64,000 nt of DNA from Algoriphagus pacificus (GTDB taxonomy: Bacteria > Bacteroidota > Bacteroidia > Cytophagales > Cyclobacteriaceae), in assembly GCF_017254845.1 (NCBI RefSeq), contig NZ_JAFKCU010000002.1:62001-126000 (forward strand), written 5' to 3'. A program made the translations under genes and the position numbers. The notes beneath the pieces were generated by a model, which saw nothing but the letters and a program-made list of their open reading frames with translations, was not told the origin of the DNA and did not search any database. Below, piece by piece: positions 25,426 through 35,055 of the stretch (position 1 is the first letter of the stretch; each line of letters begins with the position of its first letter).

Positions 25426-25681
25426 ATTTTTAACCTCTTTTTTGAAGGATCTCGAGCAAGTCAGTGAAGAACAGGACAAAGCTGAAATTTCACAGATGAT
25501 CAAAACCTGTGAGAAAGCTAAATTCCTATCTGAAATCGGAAGTTTGAAGAAACTGGCCGGCTTTAAAAATGTCTTTCGGATCAAGAGAAAGAATTACCGG
25601 ATCGGATTATATATAGAAATAAATGAGCTCGTCTTTGCAAGAATTTCTCACAAAAACGAGCTCTATAAAATGTTTCCTTAA
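25415..25681 (+). CDS. RelE/ParE family toxin
   Basis: The 88-residue basic protein has the RelE/ParE fold signature: an N-terminal strand and helix (MKIRFLTSFLKDLEQV), then KKLAGFKNVFRIKRKNYRIGLYIE and the C-terminal ARISHKNELYKMFP. The FRIKxxxYRI block and the HKNxLYK tail are characteristic of ribosome-dependent mRNA interferases. Whether it cuts mRNA (RelE) or inhibits gyrase (ParE) cannot be decided. It is convergent with the ABC-F gene, 6 bp away. Confidence 0.85.
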   Translation: MKIRFLTSFLKDLEQVSEEQDKAEISQMIKTCEKAKFLSEIGSLKKLAGFKNVFRIKRKNYRIGLYIEINELVFARISHKNELYKMFP

Positions 25682-25687
25682 AGGAGT

Positions 25688-27319
25688 TTATCGCTCTACT
25701 TCTTTCAGGTTCTCGATTTTCTTGTTTCGAAGGAAACCATTGATGTCCTCGAAATGCTCTTTTACGCGTTTGTTTCCAAATTCAAAAACTTTGGTCACCA
25801 AACCGTCCAAGAAATCCCTGTCGTGAGATACCACTACCAAAGTGCCATCAAAAGCCTTTAAAGCATCTTTGATGATGTCTTTGGTTTTCATGTCCAAATG
25901 GTTGGTCGGTTCATCGAGAATCAACAAGTTGACTGGCTCAAGCAATAGTTTGATCATTGCCAAACGGGTTTTCTCTCCACCTGAAAGAACCTTCACTTTC
26001 TTATTGATATCATCTCCTTTAAACATAAAGGCGCCGAGGATATCTTTTATTTTGGTTCTGACTTCACCAACAGCAATCTGATCGATTGTCTCAAAAATGC
26101 TAAGGCTTTCATCCAAAAGCGAGGCTTGGTTCTGCGCAAAATAGCCAATCATGGCATTGTGCCCGAGTTCGCATTTACCTTCAAAATCGATTTCTCCCAT
26201 GATGGCTTTGATCATGGTGGATTTTCCTTCTCCGTTTTTACCGACAAAAGCAACTTTTTGTCCTTGCTCGATGGTCATGGAAGCGTTTTTGAAAACCACA
26301 TGATCACCGTAGGATTTGCTCATTTCGTCCACGATCACAGGGTACTTTCCAGATCTTGGGGAAGGAGGGAAGCGAAGTTTCAATGCTGAAGTATCTACTT
26401 CGTCCACTTCAATGATTTCCATTTTCTCCAACATTTTCACGCGGGATTGCACCTGCAAAGTCTTGGAGTAAGTTCCCTTAAAGCGATCAATAAATCCTTG
26501 GATATCGGCAATTGTTCTTTGTTGCTCTTCGTACTGTTTCTGCTGCTGCTCGCGACGTTCTTTCCTAAGCTCTAGGTAATGGCTGTATTTAGCTTTGTAA
26601 TCATAAATACGACCCATGGTCACCTCGATGGTACGAGTTGTAATGTTATCTACAAAAGCTCTATCATGGGAAATTACAACAACAGCTTTGGCTTTATTCA
26701 TAAGGAAATCTTCCAGCCATTGGATGGATTCGATATCCAAATGGTTGGTAGGCTCATCGAGAAGAATCAAATCAGGGTTTTGAAGAAGGATTTTCGCCAA
26801 TTCGATTCGCATTCTCCATCCACCTGAAAACTCGGAAGTCAAGCGGGTGAAATCCTGTCTTTCGAAGCCTAATCCCAACAATACTTTTTCTACCTCAGCT
26901 TCATAATTGACTTCTTCGATTGCGTAAAACTTCTCACTCAATTCAGAAACCTGCTCGATCAGTTTGTAATATTCTTCTGATTCATAGTCAGTCCTAACTG
27001 TCAATTCTTCATTGATTCTGTCAATTTCAGATTTCATGTTTAGGTAGCTGGCGAAAGCTTTGGAAGTCTCCTCCATCACGGTGCAATCATCCGAAGTCAG
27101 CAAATGCTGTGGCAAATAGGCCACAACAAATCCTTTTGGAGCAGAAACAGAGCCAGAGGTAGGCTTGGATTGACCTGCAATAATTTTAAGAAGAGTGGAT
27201 TTTCCCGCACCATTTTTTCCCATCAAAGCGATTTTATCGGTTTCACTGATGGCAAAAGAAATATTACTAAAGAGTGTAGAGCCGCTATGAACGACTGCCA
27301 CATTATCTACTGAAATCAT
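25688..27319 (-). CDS. ABC-F family ATPase
   Basis: The 543-residue soluble protein has two ABC domains and no membrane segments. The first has Walker A GKNGAGKST near residue 36, signature SEFSGGWRMRIELAK, and LLDEPTNHLD. A charged linker (EQQQKQYEEQQRTIADIQ) follows, which is the P-site tRNA interaction motif region. The second domain has GKNGEGKST, VLSGGEKTRLAM and LILDEPTNHLD. ABC-F proteins act on the ribosome to relieve stalling or protect from antibiotics. It is more like the housekeeping YbiT/Uup-type group than a known resistance protein, but this is a judgement by eye. Confidence 0.93.
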   Translation of the reverse strand: MISVDNVAVVHSGSTLFSNISFAISETDKIALMGKNGAGKSTLLKIIAGQSKPTSGSVSAPKGFVVAYLPQHLLTSDDCTVMEETSKAFASYLNMKSEIDRINEELTVRTDYESEEYYKLIEQVSELSEKFYAIEEVNYEAEVEKVLLGLGFERQDFTRLTSEFSGGWRMRIELAKILLQNPDLILLDEPTNHLDIESIQWLEDFLMNKAKAVVVISHDRAFVDNITTRTIEVTMGRIYDYKAKYSHYLELRKERREQQQKQYEEQQRTIADIQGFIDRFKGTYSKTLQVQSRVKMLEKMEIIEVDEVDTSALKLRFPPSPRSGKYPVIVDEMSKSYGDHVVFKNASMTIEQGQKVAFVGKNGEGKSTMIKAIMGEIDFEGKCELGHNAMIGYFAQNQASLLDESLSIFETIDQIAVGEVRTKIKDILGAFMFKGDDINKKVKVLSGGEKTRLAMIKLLLEPVNLLILDEPTNHLDMKTKDIIKDALKAFDGTLVVVSHDRDFLDGLVTKVFEFGNKRVKEHFEDINGFLRNKKIENLKEVER

Positions 27320-27477
27320 AATTGTCTGAATTGAAGCGGCAAAGGTAAGGAATTGATATTTTAAAATTTGGGGTAATTCAGATATCTCCTGTAAAAATGG
27401 ATTTACCGATCATAAATGTCTTCTTGTTTTCTAGGTGGCCTGACTCTAATTTTCTTCCTGATATTATTTACTACACC

Positions 27478-29919
27478 ATGAAACATATTTCCAAAATTTT
27501 ATGCTTGCTGCTGCTTGGTTTGACAACAGTCAGTTATGGGCAGAAAAAGAGCAAGAAAAATGCTGCACCGCCAGTGCAACAGACTCAGGCAGCCAAACCT
27601 GAAAAGAAAAGTCCTTTCAAAAAGTATAGCGACATCGTAACCAGCGATGCGGTGACGGATGAAGGCTTATTCAAAGTGCATTCAGTAGGAGAAAAATTCT
27701 ACTATGAAATCCCATTTGATTTGCTCAATACTGACATGCTTTTGGTCAGTAGGATTTCCAAAATTGCTGCAGGACTGGGTGGAGGCTATATGAATGCCGG
27801 TTCCAAAACCAACGAACAGGTAATCCGGTGGTCTCGAGTGAATAATGACATCCATTTGAGATCCATTTCATTCACCAATGTGGCCAATGATTCCTTGCCG
27901 ATTCAGTTATCAGTTTCTGCAAATAACTATGATCCGATTTTGGCTGCTTTTTCCATTGAAGCATTCAATCAGGATTCTACCGCCGTATTAATCGAGATAA
28001 GTGACTTGTTCCTGTCAGATAATCCTGCTTTGAGTGGGCTTTCCGAAAATATGAGAAGGGAATATAAAGTCAGAAACCTTGATAGAAAAAGGAGTTTTAT
28101 CAGCCGAATGGCAAGCTTTCCGGAAAACATTGAAGTTCGTCATGACATGACTTACAATGCCACTGATCCGCCTTCTAATTCCAGAACGGGGACAATTTCT
28201 ATGGAGATGAGTCAGTCCATGTATTTGCTTCCTGAGGTACCTATGCAGCCTCGATTATATGATCAACGTGTGGGATGGTTTACCATTCGTCAAATTGATT
28301 ATGGTTCCGAAGCCTTGAAGTCAGATGTCAAAACCTACATCAGAAGATGGAGATTGGAACCTAAGGATCCAGAAGCTTATGCCAGAGGTGAATTAGTGGA
28401 ACCTGTGAAGCCGATTGTTTACTATTTGGATCCGGCAACTCCAGCCAAATGGAGACCTTATTTCCGTCAGGGGATTGAAGACTGGCAGCAAGCTTTTGAA
28501 GCGGCTGGTTTTAAAAATGCCATTATAGCCAAAGATGCCCCAACCAAGGAAGAAGATCCTGATTGGAGTCCAGAGGATGCAAGGTATTCAACCGTGAGAT
28601 ACGTGGCGTCTACTACAAGAAACGCGGTCGGTCCAAGTGTTTCCGATCCAAGATCCGGAGAGATTATCGAGAGTGATATTATATGGTATCATAACCATCT
28701 ACGCTCTTACAGAAATCGCTACATGCTGGAAACCGGAGCTGCTAATCCTTCTGCTAGAACTTTGGATACACCTGAAGAAGAAATCGGTGAAATGATGCGT
28801 CGCGTGATTTCCCATGAAGTGGGGCATGCTTTGGGTTTGCCACACAATATGAAAGCGTCTTATTCTTATCCAACGGACTCTTTGCGCTCAGCTACCTTCA
28901 CTCAAAAATGGGGACTTGCGGCTACTATCATGGATTATACTCGATATAATTATGTGGCGCAACCAGGTGATGAAGGAGTGAGATGGGTGAGAATGCTCGG
29001 CCCATACGATGAGTATGCCATCAATTGGGGATATAGATACATTCCAAATGCAAACTCAGCAGAAGATGAAAAAGCTATACTGAATAGTTGGATCAGAGAA
29101 AAAGCAGGGGATCCAGTTTATTTGTTTGGAGGGGGGAATTCCTACGATCCAAGTTCCCAAACAGAATCGGTAGGGGATGATCCAGTGAAAGCAAGCCGTT
29201 ATGGTTTGGCTAATTTGAAAATAGTGGCGCCGAATCTAGCGAAATGGACCGCAAAACCAGGTGAGAACTATGCTGATTTGGCGGAATTGTACGGAGAATT
29301 GATCGGGGTTTGGACACGATTTGCGGGACATGTGGTGACGAATGTGGGTGGCGTTTATGAAGAGTTAAAGACCACAGACCAGCCGGGAGTTATTTATACT
29401 CCGATTTCAAAAGCTTCTCAGATGGATGCCATGAAGTTTTTGGTGGAAGATGTTTTCACAACCCCAGATTGGTTGCTACAAAAAGAAATCCTTGACAACA
29501 TTGAACCAAGTGGAGCAGTAGAAGGGATTGGGTCAATGCAGTCCAGATTGCTTGCAAGCTTGCTTCGAAAAGACAGGTTGGATAGAATGATTGAAAATGA
29601 AGCCATGAATGGTTCTGAGGCTTATACCCTGACAGCCATGTTGAGTGACTTGAGAAAAGGACTTTGGTCCGAAGTATCAAGTTCAAGAAACATTGATGCT
29701 TTCCGAAGAAATCTTCAAAGAGCACATGTGGAGCGTTTGGCGGAATTGATGAAGCAGGATGAAAGAAACCGATCTGATATCAGTGCGGCGGTCCGAGCAG
29801 AATTGAAATCTATTCAGTCTTTGGCGAAGACAGGTAGCTCACGATATGCTCCATGTATCATCCAATACCATCTTCGTGATATTGATGCATTAATTGAGTC
29901 AATGTTAAGTGCAGAATAG
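27478..29919 (+). CDS. Secreted zinc metalloprotease, DUF5117/DUF4953 (metzincin-like)
   Basis: From the ATG at 27478 the product has 813 residues with a signal peptide (ILCLLLLGLTTVSYGQ). It contains the metzincin site HEVGHALGLPHN (H446, H450, H456) and a likely Met-turn in ATIMDYTRYN. This is the architecture of the large Bacteroidota DUF5117-DUF4953 proteases. It is expected to degrade proteins or peptides in the periplasm or outside. An upstream in-frame ATG at 27397 would precede the signal peptide by 27 unrelated residues and is less likely. It ends at a strong bidirectional terminator. Confidence 0.88.
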   Translation: MKHISKILCLLLLGLTTVSYGQKKSKKNAAPPVQQTQAAKPEKKSPFKKYSDIVTSDAVTDEGLFKVHSVGEKFYYEIPFDLLNTDMLLVSRISKIAAGLGGGYMNAGSKTNEQVIRWSRVNNDIHLRSISFTNVANDSLPIQLSVSANNYDPILAAFSIEAFNQDSTAVLIEISDLFLSDNPALSGLSENMRREYKVRNLDRKRSFISRMASFPENIEVRHDMTYNATDPPSNSRTGTISMEMSQSMYLLPEVPMQPRLYDQRVGWFTIRQIDYGSEALKSDVKTYIRRWRLEPKDPEAYARGELVEPVKPIVYYLDPATPAKWRPYFRQGIEDWQQAFEAAGFKNAIIAKDAPTKEEDPDWSPEDARYSTVRYVASTTRNAVGPSVSDPRSGEIIESDIIWYHNHLRSYRNRYMLETGAANPSARTLDTPEEEIGEMMRRVISHEVGHALGLPHNMKASYSYPTDSLRSATFTQKWGLAATIMDYTRYNYVAQPGDEGVRWVRMLGPYDEYAINWGYRYIPNANSAEDEKAILNSWIREKAGDPVYLFGGGNSYDPSSQTESVGDDPVKASRYGLANLKIVAPNLAKWTAKPGENYADLAELYGELIGVWTRFAGHVVTNVGGVYEELKTTDQPGVIYTPISKASQMDAMKFLVEDVFTTPDWLLQKEILDNIEPSGAVEGIGSMQSRLLASLLRKDRLDRMIENEAMNGSEAYTLTAMLSDLRKGLWSEVSSSRNIDAFRRNLQRAHVERLAELMKQDERNRSDISAAVRAELKSIQSLAKTGSSRYAPCIIQYHLRDIDALIESMLSAE

Positions 29920-29936
29920 TCCAAGCCATTTCTAAC

Positions 29937-29972
29937 AAAAAAGGCCTTCTGAATAGTTAGAAGGCCTTTTTT
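29937..29972. terminator. Bidirectional terminator between the metalloprotease and PliG-like genes
   Basis: AAAAAAGGCCTTCT and AGAAGGCCTTTTTT form a perfect 14-bp stem around gaatagtt, with A and T tracts on both flanks, so it can stop both convergent transcripts. Confidence 0.9.
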
Positions 29973-29973
29973 G

Positions 29974-30396
29974 TTAATCTTCGATAGAAATTTCCAGTTT
30001 GAAATCTGCAACTTCATTTCTTCTTGCAGCGCTTCTCATCAGATAAACTCGGATTCTCTGATCTCCGCTTTTTTCCAATTTTCCTTGGTAAGAATTTTCT
30101 CCCATGGAAGAATTATAGAAGGCTACATATTCTTCACCGGGAGCCATTAGGTTAAAATAGTTTGCGGAATTAGAAGAGGTAAACTTCACTGATATTTCCT
30201 GGCCAGCCTTTGCATTGAGGACGTAGTCGATTATTTGTTCACCTTTTAATTTCCCCGATATCATCGCAGAAGATTTTCCTTTCTCAAATTCCACTTTTTT
30301 GACTTCAATCTGTTCTTGGGAAAAAGCAAAGAGGGGCAGGATGAAAATCAAAACTGCGGTAAAAAATAATCTGAAGGTGGAATTGGGATTATTCAT
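29974..30396 (-). CDS. Exported PliG-like beta-sandwich protein
   Basis: The 140-residue protein has a signal peptide (residues about 1-26, ending AFSQ). The mature part resembles g-type lysozyme inhibitor PliG (YcgK) and related prepeptidase-like domains: VEFEKGKSSAMISGKLKG, YVLNAKAGQEISVKF, and RIRVYLMRSAARRNEVADF near the C-terminus. In PliG the corresponding region bears the residues that enter the lysozyme cleft. Lysozyme inhibition is therefore a reasonable guess, but many members of this wider family have no tested function. It is convergent with the protease gene. Confidence 0.65.
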   Translation of the reverse strand: MNNPNSTFRLFFTAVLIFILPLFAFSQEQIEVKKVEFEKGKSSAMISGKLKGEQIIDYVLNAKAGQEISVKFTSSNSANYFNLMAPGEEYVAFYNSSMGENSYQGKLEKSGDQRIRVYLMRSAARRNEVADFKLEISIED

Positions 30397-30486
30397 AATA
30401 AAGTCTTTAAAAATGCTGTTTGAAGATATTTCGATTGAAAATTTAAGAAAATATCAAACAAGTTTGCTGAGATAAGATAGTTGGCC

Positions 30487-30520
30487 ACAAAAAAACCGCT
30501 TCGAAATAATCGAAGCGGCT
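30487..30520 (-). terminator. Rho-independent terminator after sucD
   Basis: On the minus strand CCGCTTCGA pairs with TCGAAGCGG around ttatt, followed by a run of T. A second, weaker inverted repeat (ATCTGAT/ATCAGAT, 30525-30547) lies between it and the sucD stop. Confidence 0.85.
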
Positions 30521-30559
30521 TCCTAAATCTGATATCTTAAATCAGATCTCTAATATCAA

Positions 30560-31441
30560 TTAAGCGTCCACGCCCAAAGCTTTCGCCATGGTAGCACCGA
30601 TCTCTGCTGGAGATTCTGCCACGTGGATTCCATTTTCTCTCATGATTCTCATTTTGGCAGCTGCAGTATCATCTGCTCCACCGATGATAGCGCCGGCATG
30701 GCCCATTCTTCTTCCCGGAGGTGCTGTCTGTCCAGCGATGAAACCTACTACAGGCTTTTTGTTTCCAGTTTCACGGATCCATTTCGCAGCTTCAGCTTCG
30801 TAGTTACCACCGATTTCACCGATCATGACGATTGCGTCAGTCTCAGGATCTTCCATTAGCAATTGTACAGCCTGCTTGGTAGAAGTTCCGATAATAGGAT
30901 CTCCACCGATACCGATAGCTGTAGAAACGCCCAAACCAGCTTTGGCAACTTGGTCAGCAGCTTCGTAAGTCAAAGTACCGGATTTAGAAACGATGCCGAT
31001 TCTACCTTTTTTGAATACGAATCCTGGCATAATTCCAACCTTAGCTTCACCTGGAGTGATCACACCTGGGCAGTTAGGACCGATAAGAGTTGCTCCTCTT
31101 TCTACGATGTAAGGCTTAGCCTTCATCATATCTGCAACTGGAATACCTTCAGTGATGGCAATGATTACTTTAATTCCTGCATCAGCAGCTTCCATAATTG
31201 CATCAGCAGCGAAAGCCGGTGGTACGAAAATGATAGAGGTGTCTGCACCAGTCTTTTGAACGGCTTCTTCTACAGAGTTGAAAACAGGTTTCTCCAAATG
31301 AGTTGAACCGCCTTTTCCCGGAGTTACCCCACCGACTACGTTTGTTCCGTACTCGATCATTTGCTGTGCGTGAAAAGAGCCCTCAGACCCGGTGAATCCT
31401 TGTACGATCACCTTGGAATTTTTATTTACTAGTACACTCAT
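30560..31441 (-). CDS. sucD: Succinate--CoA ligase subunit alpha
   Basis: From the ATG at 31441 the product has 293 residues, close to E. coli SucD. It begins [21 protein letters not shown], the CoA-binding Rossmann region, has [12 protein letters not shown] in the middle and GHAGAIIGG near the C-terminus with the phosphorylated active-site His. With SucC, encoded elsewhere, it makes ATP or GTP from succinyl-CoA in the TCA cycle. It also links to the methylmalonyl-CoA mutase genes in this window, which produce succinyl-CoA. A consensus promoter sits just upstream and it has its own terminator. Confidence 0.97.
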   Translation of the reverse strand: MSVLVNKNSKVIVQGFTGSEGSFHAQQMIEYGTNVVGGVTPGKGGSTHLEKPVFNSVEEAVQKTGADTSIIFVPPAFAADAIMEAADAGIKVIIAITEGIPVADMMKAKPYIVERGATLIGPNCPGVITPGEAKVGIMPGFVFKKGRIGIVSKSGTLTYEAADQVAKAGLGVSTAIGIGGDPIIGTSTKQAVQLLMEDPETDAIVMIGEIGGNYEAEAAKWIRETGNKKPVVGFIAGQTAPPGRRMGHAGAIIGGADDTAAAKMRIMRENGIHVAESPAEIGATMAKALGVDA

Positions 31442-31464
31442 GATGCGATTTCTAAAGTTTGGCA

Positions 31465-31495
31465 CAAAAATAAAAGAATCAGGTCGCTGACAAAA
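31465..31495 (-). promoter_or_regulatory. Promoter for sucD
   Basis: On the minus strand TTTTG at 31491-31495 and TATTTTTG at 31465-31472 are separated by 18 bp; the second element matches TAnnTTTG perfectly. The leader to the ATG would be short, about 15-20 nt. Confidence 0.6.
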
Positions 31496-31520
31496 GAAAT
31501 GAAGAACATTCTCTAGTGAA

Positions 31521-31550
31521 TTTGGCGACGAAATACTTTTTATATCTTAG
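31521..31550 (+). promoter_or_regulatory. Candidate promoter for the sensor-kinase operon
   Basis: TTTG at 31521-31524 and TATCTTAG at 31543-31550 are 18 bp apart; the latter departs from TAnnTTTG at one position. It lies 21 bp upstream of the first kinase gene and back to back with the sucD promoter. Confidence 0.45.
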
Positions 31551-31571
31551 AGCCGAAAGTACGCCTATAAA

Positions 31572-34500
31572 ATGAGAATATTCATCACCCTTTTCATTTG
31601 TTTTGGATTGGCTGTTCAGGGATATACCCAGAATTTCAAATATGACCCTCAACCCAAGGGCGTAAAACTGCCTGTTCAGAACGTATTGCAGATGGAGCAA
31701 GACACCTTGGGAAGGATGTGGTTTTCTACTCCATTGGGCGTTGTTTATTCGGATGGAATAGAGAGTTTTACCCTGCCGGATTCCATTTTAAAAGAATTTA
31801 ATTACCTGATTTCTATTCATAAAGATGAGGATGGAATTATCTGGATTTACAACTCAGATGGCCTTCCAAAGCTTGTAAAGGGAGGTTATGGACAATGGGA
31901 ATTAATTGATCTGGGGATTAAGTTTGATGAAAAGTATAGCTCAGGTATCAGTTTTTCTACCCTTGGAAAAGGAGATGAAAAGAGATTTTTTATAGATACC
32001 AAGTACCAATTGCTTTACTGGACTGCTGGCTCTGCTGAAAAGACTCTCATCAACAGGGATTTTGATGAGCAGGGGATTTTGGGATCTGTCAATTTATTTG
32101 AAAATAAGGTTTACCTCTATTATGAAAATGGGACTTATTTGTTGTCAGGGAATAGTTTGGAAGAGGTTTCCTTAGACGGAATATCTTTGCCCTCCAATCC
32201 TTTCATTGTCAAAAGAAATCCTGAGGATGGGAATTATTATTTTTTAGGAAGAGAATATTTAGCGAAAGGGAAAAATCCATTTACTCCAGAGAGCATTGTC
32301 GATCAAAAGTTTTCGAAGGATCAATACTATTCGATGAATATGTATGGGTTGTTTTTTGAAGGTAAATCCATTTTCTACCATTTTAACTCACAGTTGTTTA
32401 AAGCGAGCGAGAATTATGCCTTTCCGTTGATCATTGACCTAGAAGATGAGCTTCGAGTTTATTCTATCAATGGTGCGATGGTTGACCGCGAAGGAATTCT
32501 ATGGGTAGGTACGAGCAGAGGACTGGTGAATTTCAATAGCTTGGTTTTTCAAAATTATGGTTCAGGTCAAACCACCTTGTTGGCAGAGGAAATTTCAGCG
32601 ATTGGGAACCTGGGCAATGGCGAGTACCTCTTTGGCTTTAACAACGGAATCCAAAAGTATTCGAGACTGGCAGTAAAAACAGTTTATAGAGATCCGTATC
32701 CTGATGGAAATCCAACAAATAGGATTGTAAATTTTTCGAATGATGGAAAAGGGAGCGTTTGGTTCTCTAGTAACTGGGCAGGCGTAGGGAGATATGATAT
32801 CAAATCTGGAGTCATTCGACATTTTCTTCCTCCTCCCGGAGTGAATGTTTCTTCCGTCAATGCAAGTAATGATACGCTGATCATTACAGGTTCCAACGAT
32901 CTTTTTTTGTTCCCTTTGAAAGCCGGACTTTCTAGGATGTATGAGAATAATAAAAGGAATGAAATAATTGAGTTGCTTCAGAATGACTTTTTTTACCTGA
33001 GAAAAGCTGGAAGACTGTCGGATGGAAGGTTGATGGTGATGAAAGCGGGGCAGCTCGCTAATGAAAAGCCATTTTTAGCAAATAATCACATGATGATTGC
33101 AGATGGGTATGATTTCTTGGAGCTGAATAATAACCAGATTCTATTAGGGACAGAGACAGGTTTGAAAATTCTGGAAAATGGACAAGTCAGACCTTACCCA
33201 ATTCAAGGAGAACTCATCACCAGACCTGTTTTTGCGATGTTAAAAGATAGCAAAGATAGAATCTGGTTTGGAACAGACGATGGGGTCTATTTAAGTGATA
33301 AAGACAGACTCTTACATTTCAATGAAAGCAATGGCTTGATAGGGAATGAAATCAATAGAGGGGCTTTGATTGAAGCAAGTTCTGGCAGAATCATGATCGG
33401 CACTCTCAAAGGATTTTCACTTTTCTTTACTGACGAGGAATTCCTTGCAGAGGGGGCTCCCAAAGTGTTTATCAATAGATTGATGCTAGATGAACAAGTT
33501 CTTCAACCTGAAGAGCAAAATCGTATGCCCTTCTCTCAAAATTCCTTAGAAATCCAGTTCTCTGCTATTGGATTCAATCAGGTAAAAGATCTTTGGGTTC
33601 ATTACAGGCTGTCTCCTGATAGGGATTGGGAGATTATTAAAGACCCAAAAACATCCTTTTTGTTCCTTCCCAATTTGCCTTATGGCGATTACCAAGTGGA
33701 ATTAAAGGCCTCTTACGAAGGGCAGAATTTTTCGGAAGAAATCAAATCGATGCCTTTTACCATTTTAAAACCCCTGTATTTACAGACATGGTTTATCATT
33801 TTGTGGGTTTTATTTCTGATTGCTTTGGGTATTTTGATCAATATCTTCTTCCAGCAATTCAGAAAAGTAGGGGTATTGAAAAGTGCCTTTGATCAAAAGT
33901 CCTTTGAGAAACAACTTGCCGAAGAGCAGTTTAAAAACGTTTGGAGCAGTTCGAAAGACGGTTTGATATTGACTCTTGAAGGAGAAATTATTCTCACTGC
34001 AAATCCAAGCTTTGCACAGCTCGTGAATAAAGAAATCACGGAGCTGGAAAACACCAAAGTCATGGATCTTTTTAGCGATTCAGATTATTACACCAGCTAC
34101 ATAGAATCCTTTTTGAGGCAGGTTCTTAAAAAAAGAGAGAAAGGTCTAACCTATGAAAGCAGAGTTCCTTGGAAATCTGGAACGGTAGAAATGGAAGTTT
34201 ATTCGGTTTTGATCCAAGAGGATTTTGGAGGTAAAAAACTGATATTAAGTGTGTTTCGGGATATATCGGCTAAAAAAGCCATCGAGCAAAAACTTCGGGA
34301 CGCCAAGTCAAAAGCAGAGCAAGCAAACCGCTATAAAACCAGTATGCTATCGAATATCAGTCATGAAATCCGAACTCCACTGAATGGAATATTGGGCGGA
34401 ACGGAGCATATCATGATGATGCGCCAGGATGATCCTGAACTGATTTCCCAACTCGATATTATTTTACAAAGTGGAGAAAGGCTACTTACTACGATTACAG

Positions 34501-35009
34501 CTATTTTGGATATGGCCAAGATCGAGGCAAACAAAATGAATGTCCTCTATACAGAAGTTGACATCAACGAGTTCCTCGCCACGATCATTGCGCCATTAAA
34601 AAATCTAGCCATGCGAAAAGGTCTTACTTTGAAAGTAGAGTTTTTGAAAAGTCCTTTTCATGGCAAAATCGACAAGCGATTTATGGAGATGATCGTCAAT
34701 AATTTGGTGAGTAATGCTATCAAATACACCGAAAAAGGAATTGTCAAACTGACTGTGGATAGAAGGAAAAACAACTTGTTATTGTCTATCGAGGATAGCG
34801 GGGTAGGGATGTCAGAGGATTTTTTGAAAAAAGCTTTTCAGCCATTCGAACAGGAGAGTTCGGGTAATGACCGCTTATACGAAGGCACAGGTTTGGGATT
34901 GAACATCACCAAAAATCTGATTTCACTCTTACATGGCGAAATTAATCTCCAGAGTTCCAAAAATACCGGTACCATCGTCACGATAGAAATACCATTGCCA
35001 GAAGCATAA
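31572..35009 (+). CDS. Periplasmic beta-propeller sensor histidine kinase
   Basis: The 1145-residue protein has a signal peptide (residues 1-20), then propeller repeats of the Reg_prop type (GRMWFSTPLGV, GILWVGTSRGLVNF, DRIWFGTDDGVYLSD), a Y_Y_Y domain to about 735, one membrane helix (about 738-760), a PAS-like domain (about 790-905), HisKA with SNISHEIRTPLNGILGG (H931) and a HATPase domain with NNLVSNAIKY, DSGVGM and GTGLGLNITKNL. The layout is that of Bacteroidota HTCS sensors, but the receiver and AraC output domains are absent. It should sense a periplasmic ligand. Its phosphate acceptor may be the next gene product. Confidence 0.92.
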   Translation: MRIFITLFICFGLAVQGYTQNFKYDPQPKGVKLPVQNVLQMEQDTLGRMWFSTPLGVVYSDGIESFTLPDSILKEFNYLISIHKDEDGIIWIYNSDGLPKLVKGGYGQWELIDLGIKFDEKYSSGISFSTLGKGDEKRFFIDTKYQLLYWTAGSAEKTLINRDFDEQGILGSVNLFENKVYLYYENGTYLLSGNSLEEVSLDGISLPSNPFIVKRNPEDGNYYFLGREYLAKGKNPFTPESIVDQKFSKDQYYSMNMYGLFFEGKSIFYHFNSQLFKASENYAFPLIIDLEDELRVYSINGAMVDREGILWVGTSRGLVNFNSLVFQNYGSGQTTLLAEEISAIGNLGNGEYLFGFNNGIQKYSRLAVKTVYRDPYPDGNPTNRIVNFSNDGKGSVWFSSNWAGVGRYDIKSGVIRHFLPPPGVNVSSVNASNDTLIITGSNDLFLFPLKAGLSRMYENNKRNEIIELLQNDFFYLRKAGRLSDGRLMVMKAGQLANEKPFLANNHMMIADGYDFLELNNNQILLGTETGLKILENGQVRPYPIQGELITRPVFAMLKDSKDRIWFGTDDGVYLSDKDRLLHFNESNGLIGNEINRGALIEASSGRIMIGTLKGFSLFFTDEEFLAEGAPKVFINRLMLDEQVLQPEEQNRMPFSQNSLEIQFSAIGFNQVKDLWVHYRLSPDRDWEIIKDPKTSFLFLPNLPYGDYQVELKASYEGQNFSEEIKSMPFTILKPLYLQTWFIILWVLFLIALGILINIFFQQFRKVGVLKSAFDQKSFEKQLAEEQFKNVWSSSKDGLILTLEGEIILTANPSFAQLVNKEITELENTKVMDLFSDSDYYTSYIESFLRQVLKKREKGLTYESRVPWKSGTVEMEVYSVLIQEDFGGKKLILSVFRDISAKKAIEQKLRDAKSKAEQANRYKTSMLSNISHEIRTPLNGILGGTEHIMMMRQDDPELISQLDIILQSGERLLTTITAILDMAKIEANKMNVLYTEVDINEFLATIIAPLKNLAMRKGLTLKVEFLKSPFHGKIDKRFMEMIVNNLVSNAIKYTEKGIVKLTVDRRKNNLLLSIEDSGVGMSEDFLKKAFQPFEQESSGNDRLYEGTGLGLNITKNLISLLHGEINLQSSKNTGTIVTIEIPLPEA

Positions 35010-35055
35010 ATTTTGTATTTTCAGACTTGAATTGTTTTAATCCCACCAACCCCGC

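Noticed and set aside
30863-31306. 147-codon open frame on the plus strand
   Set aside because: It is antisense within sucD, with composition dictated by the sucD codons.
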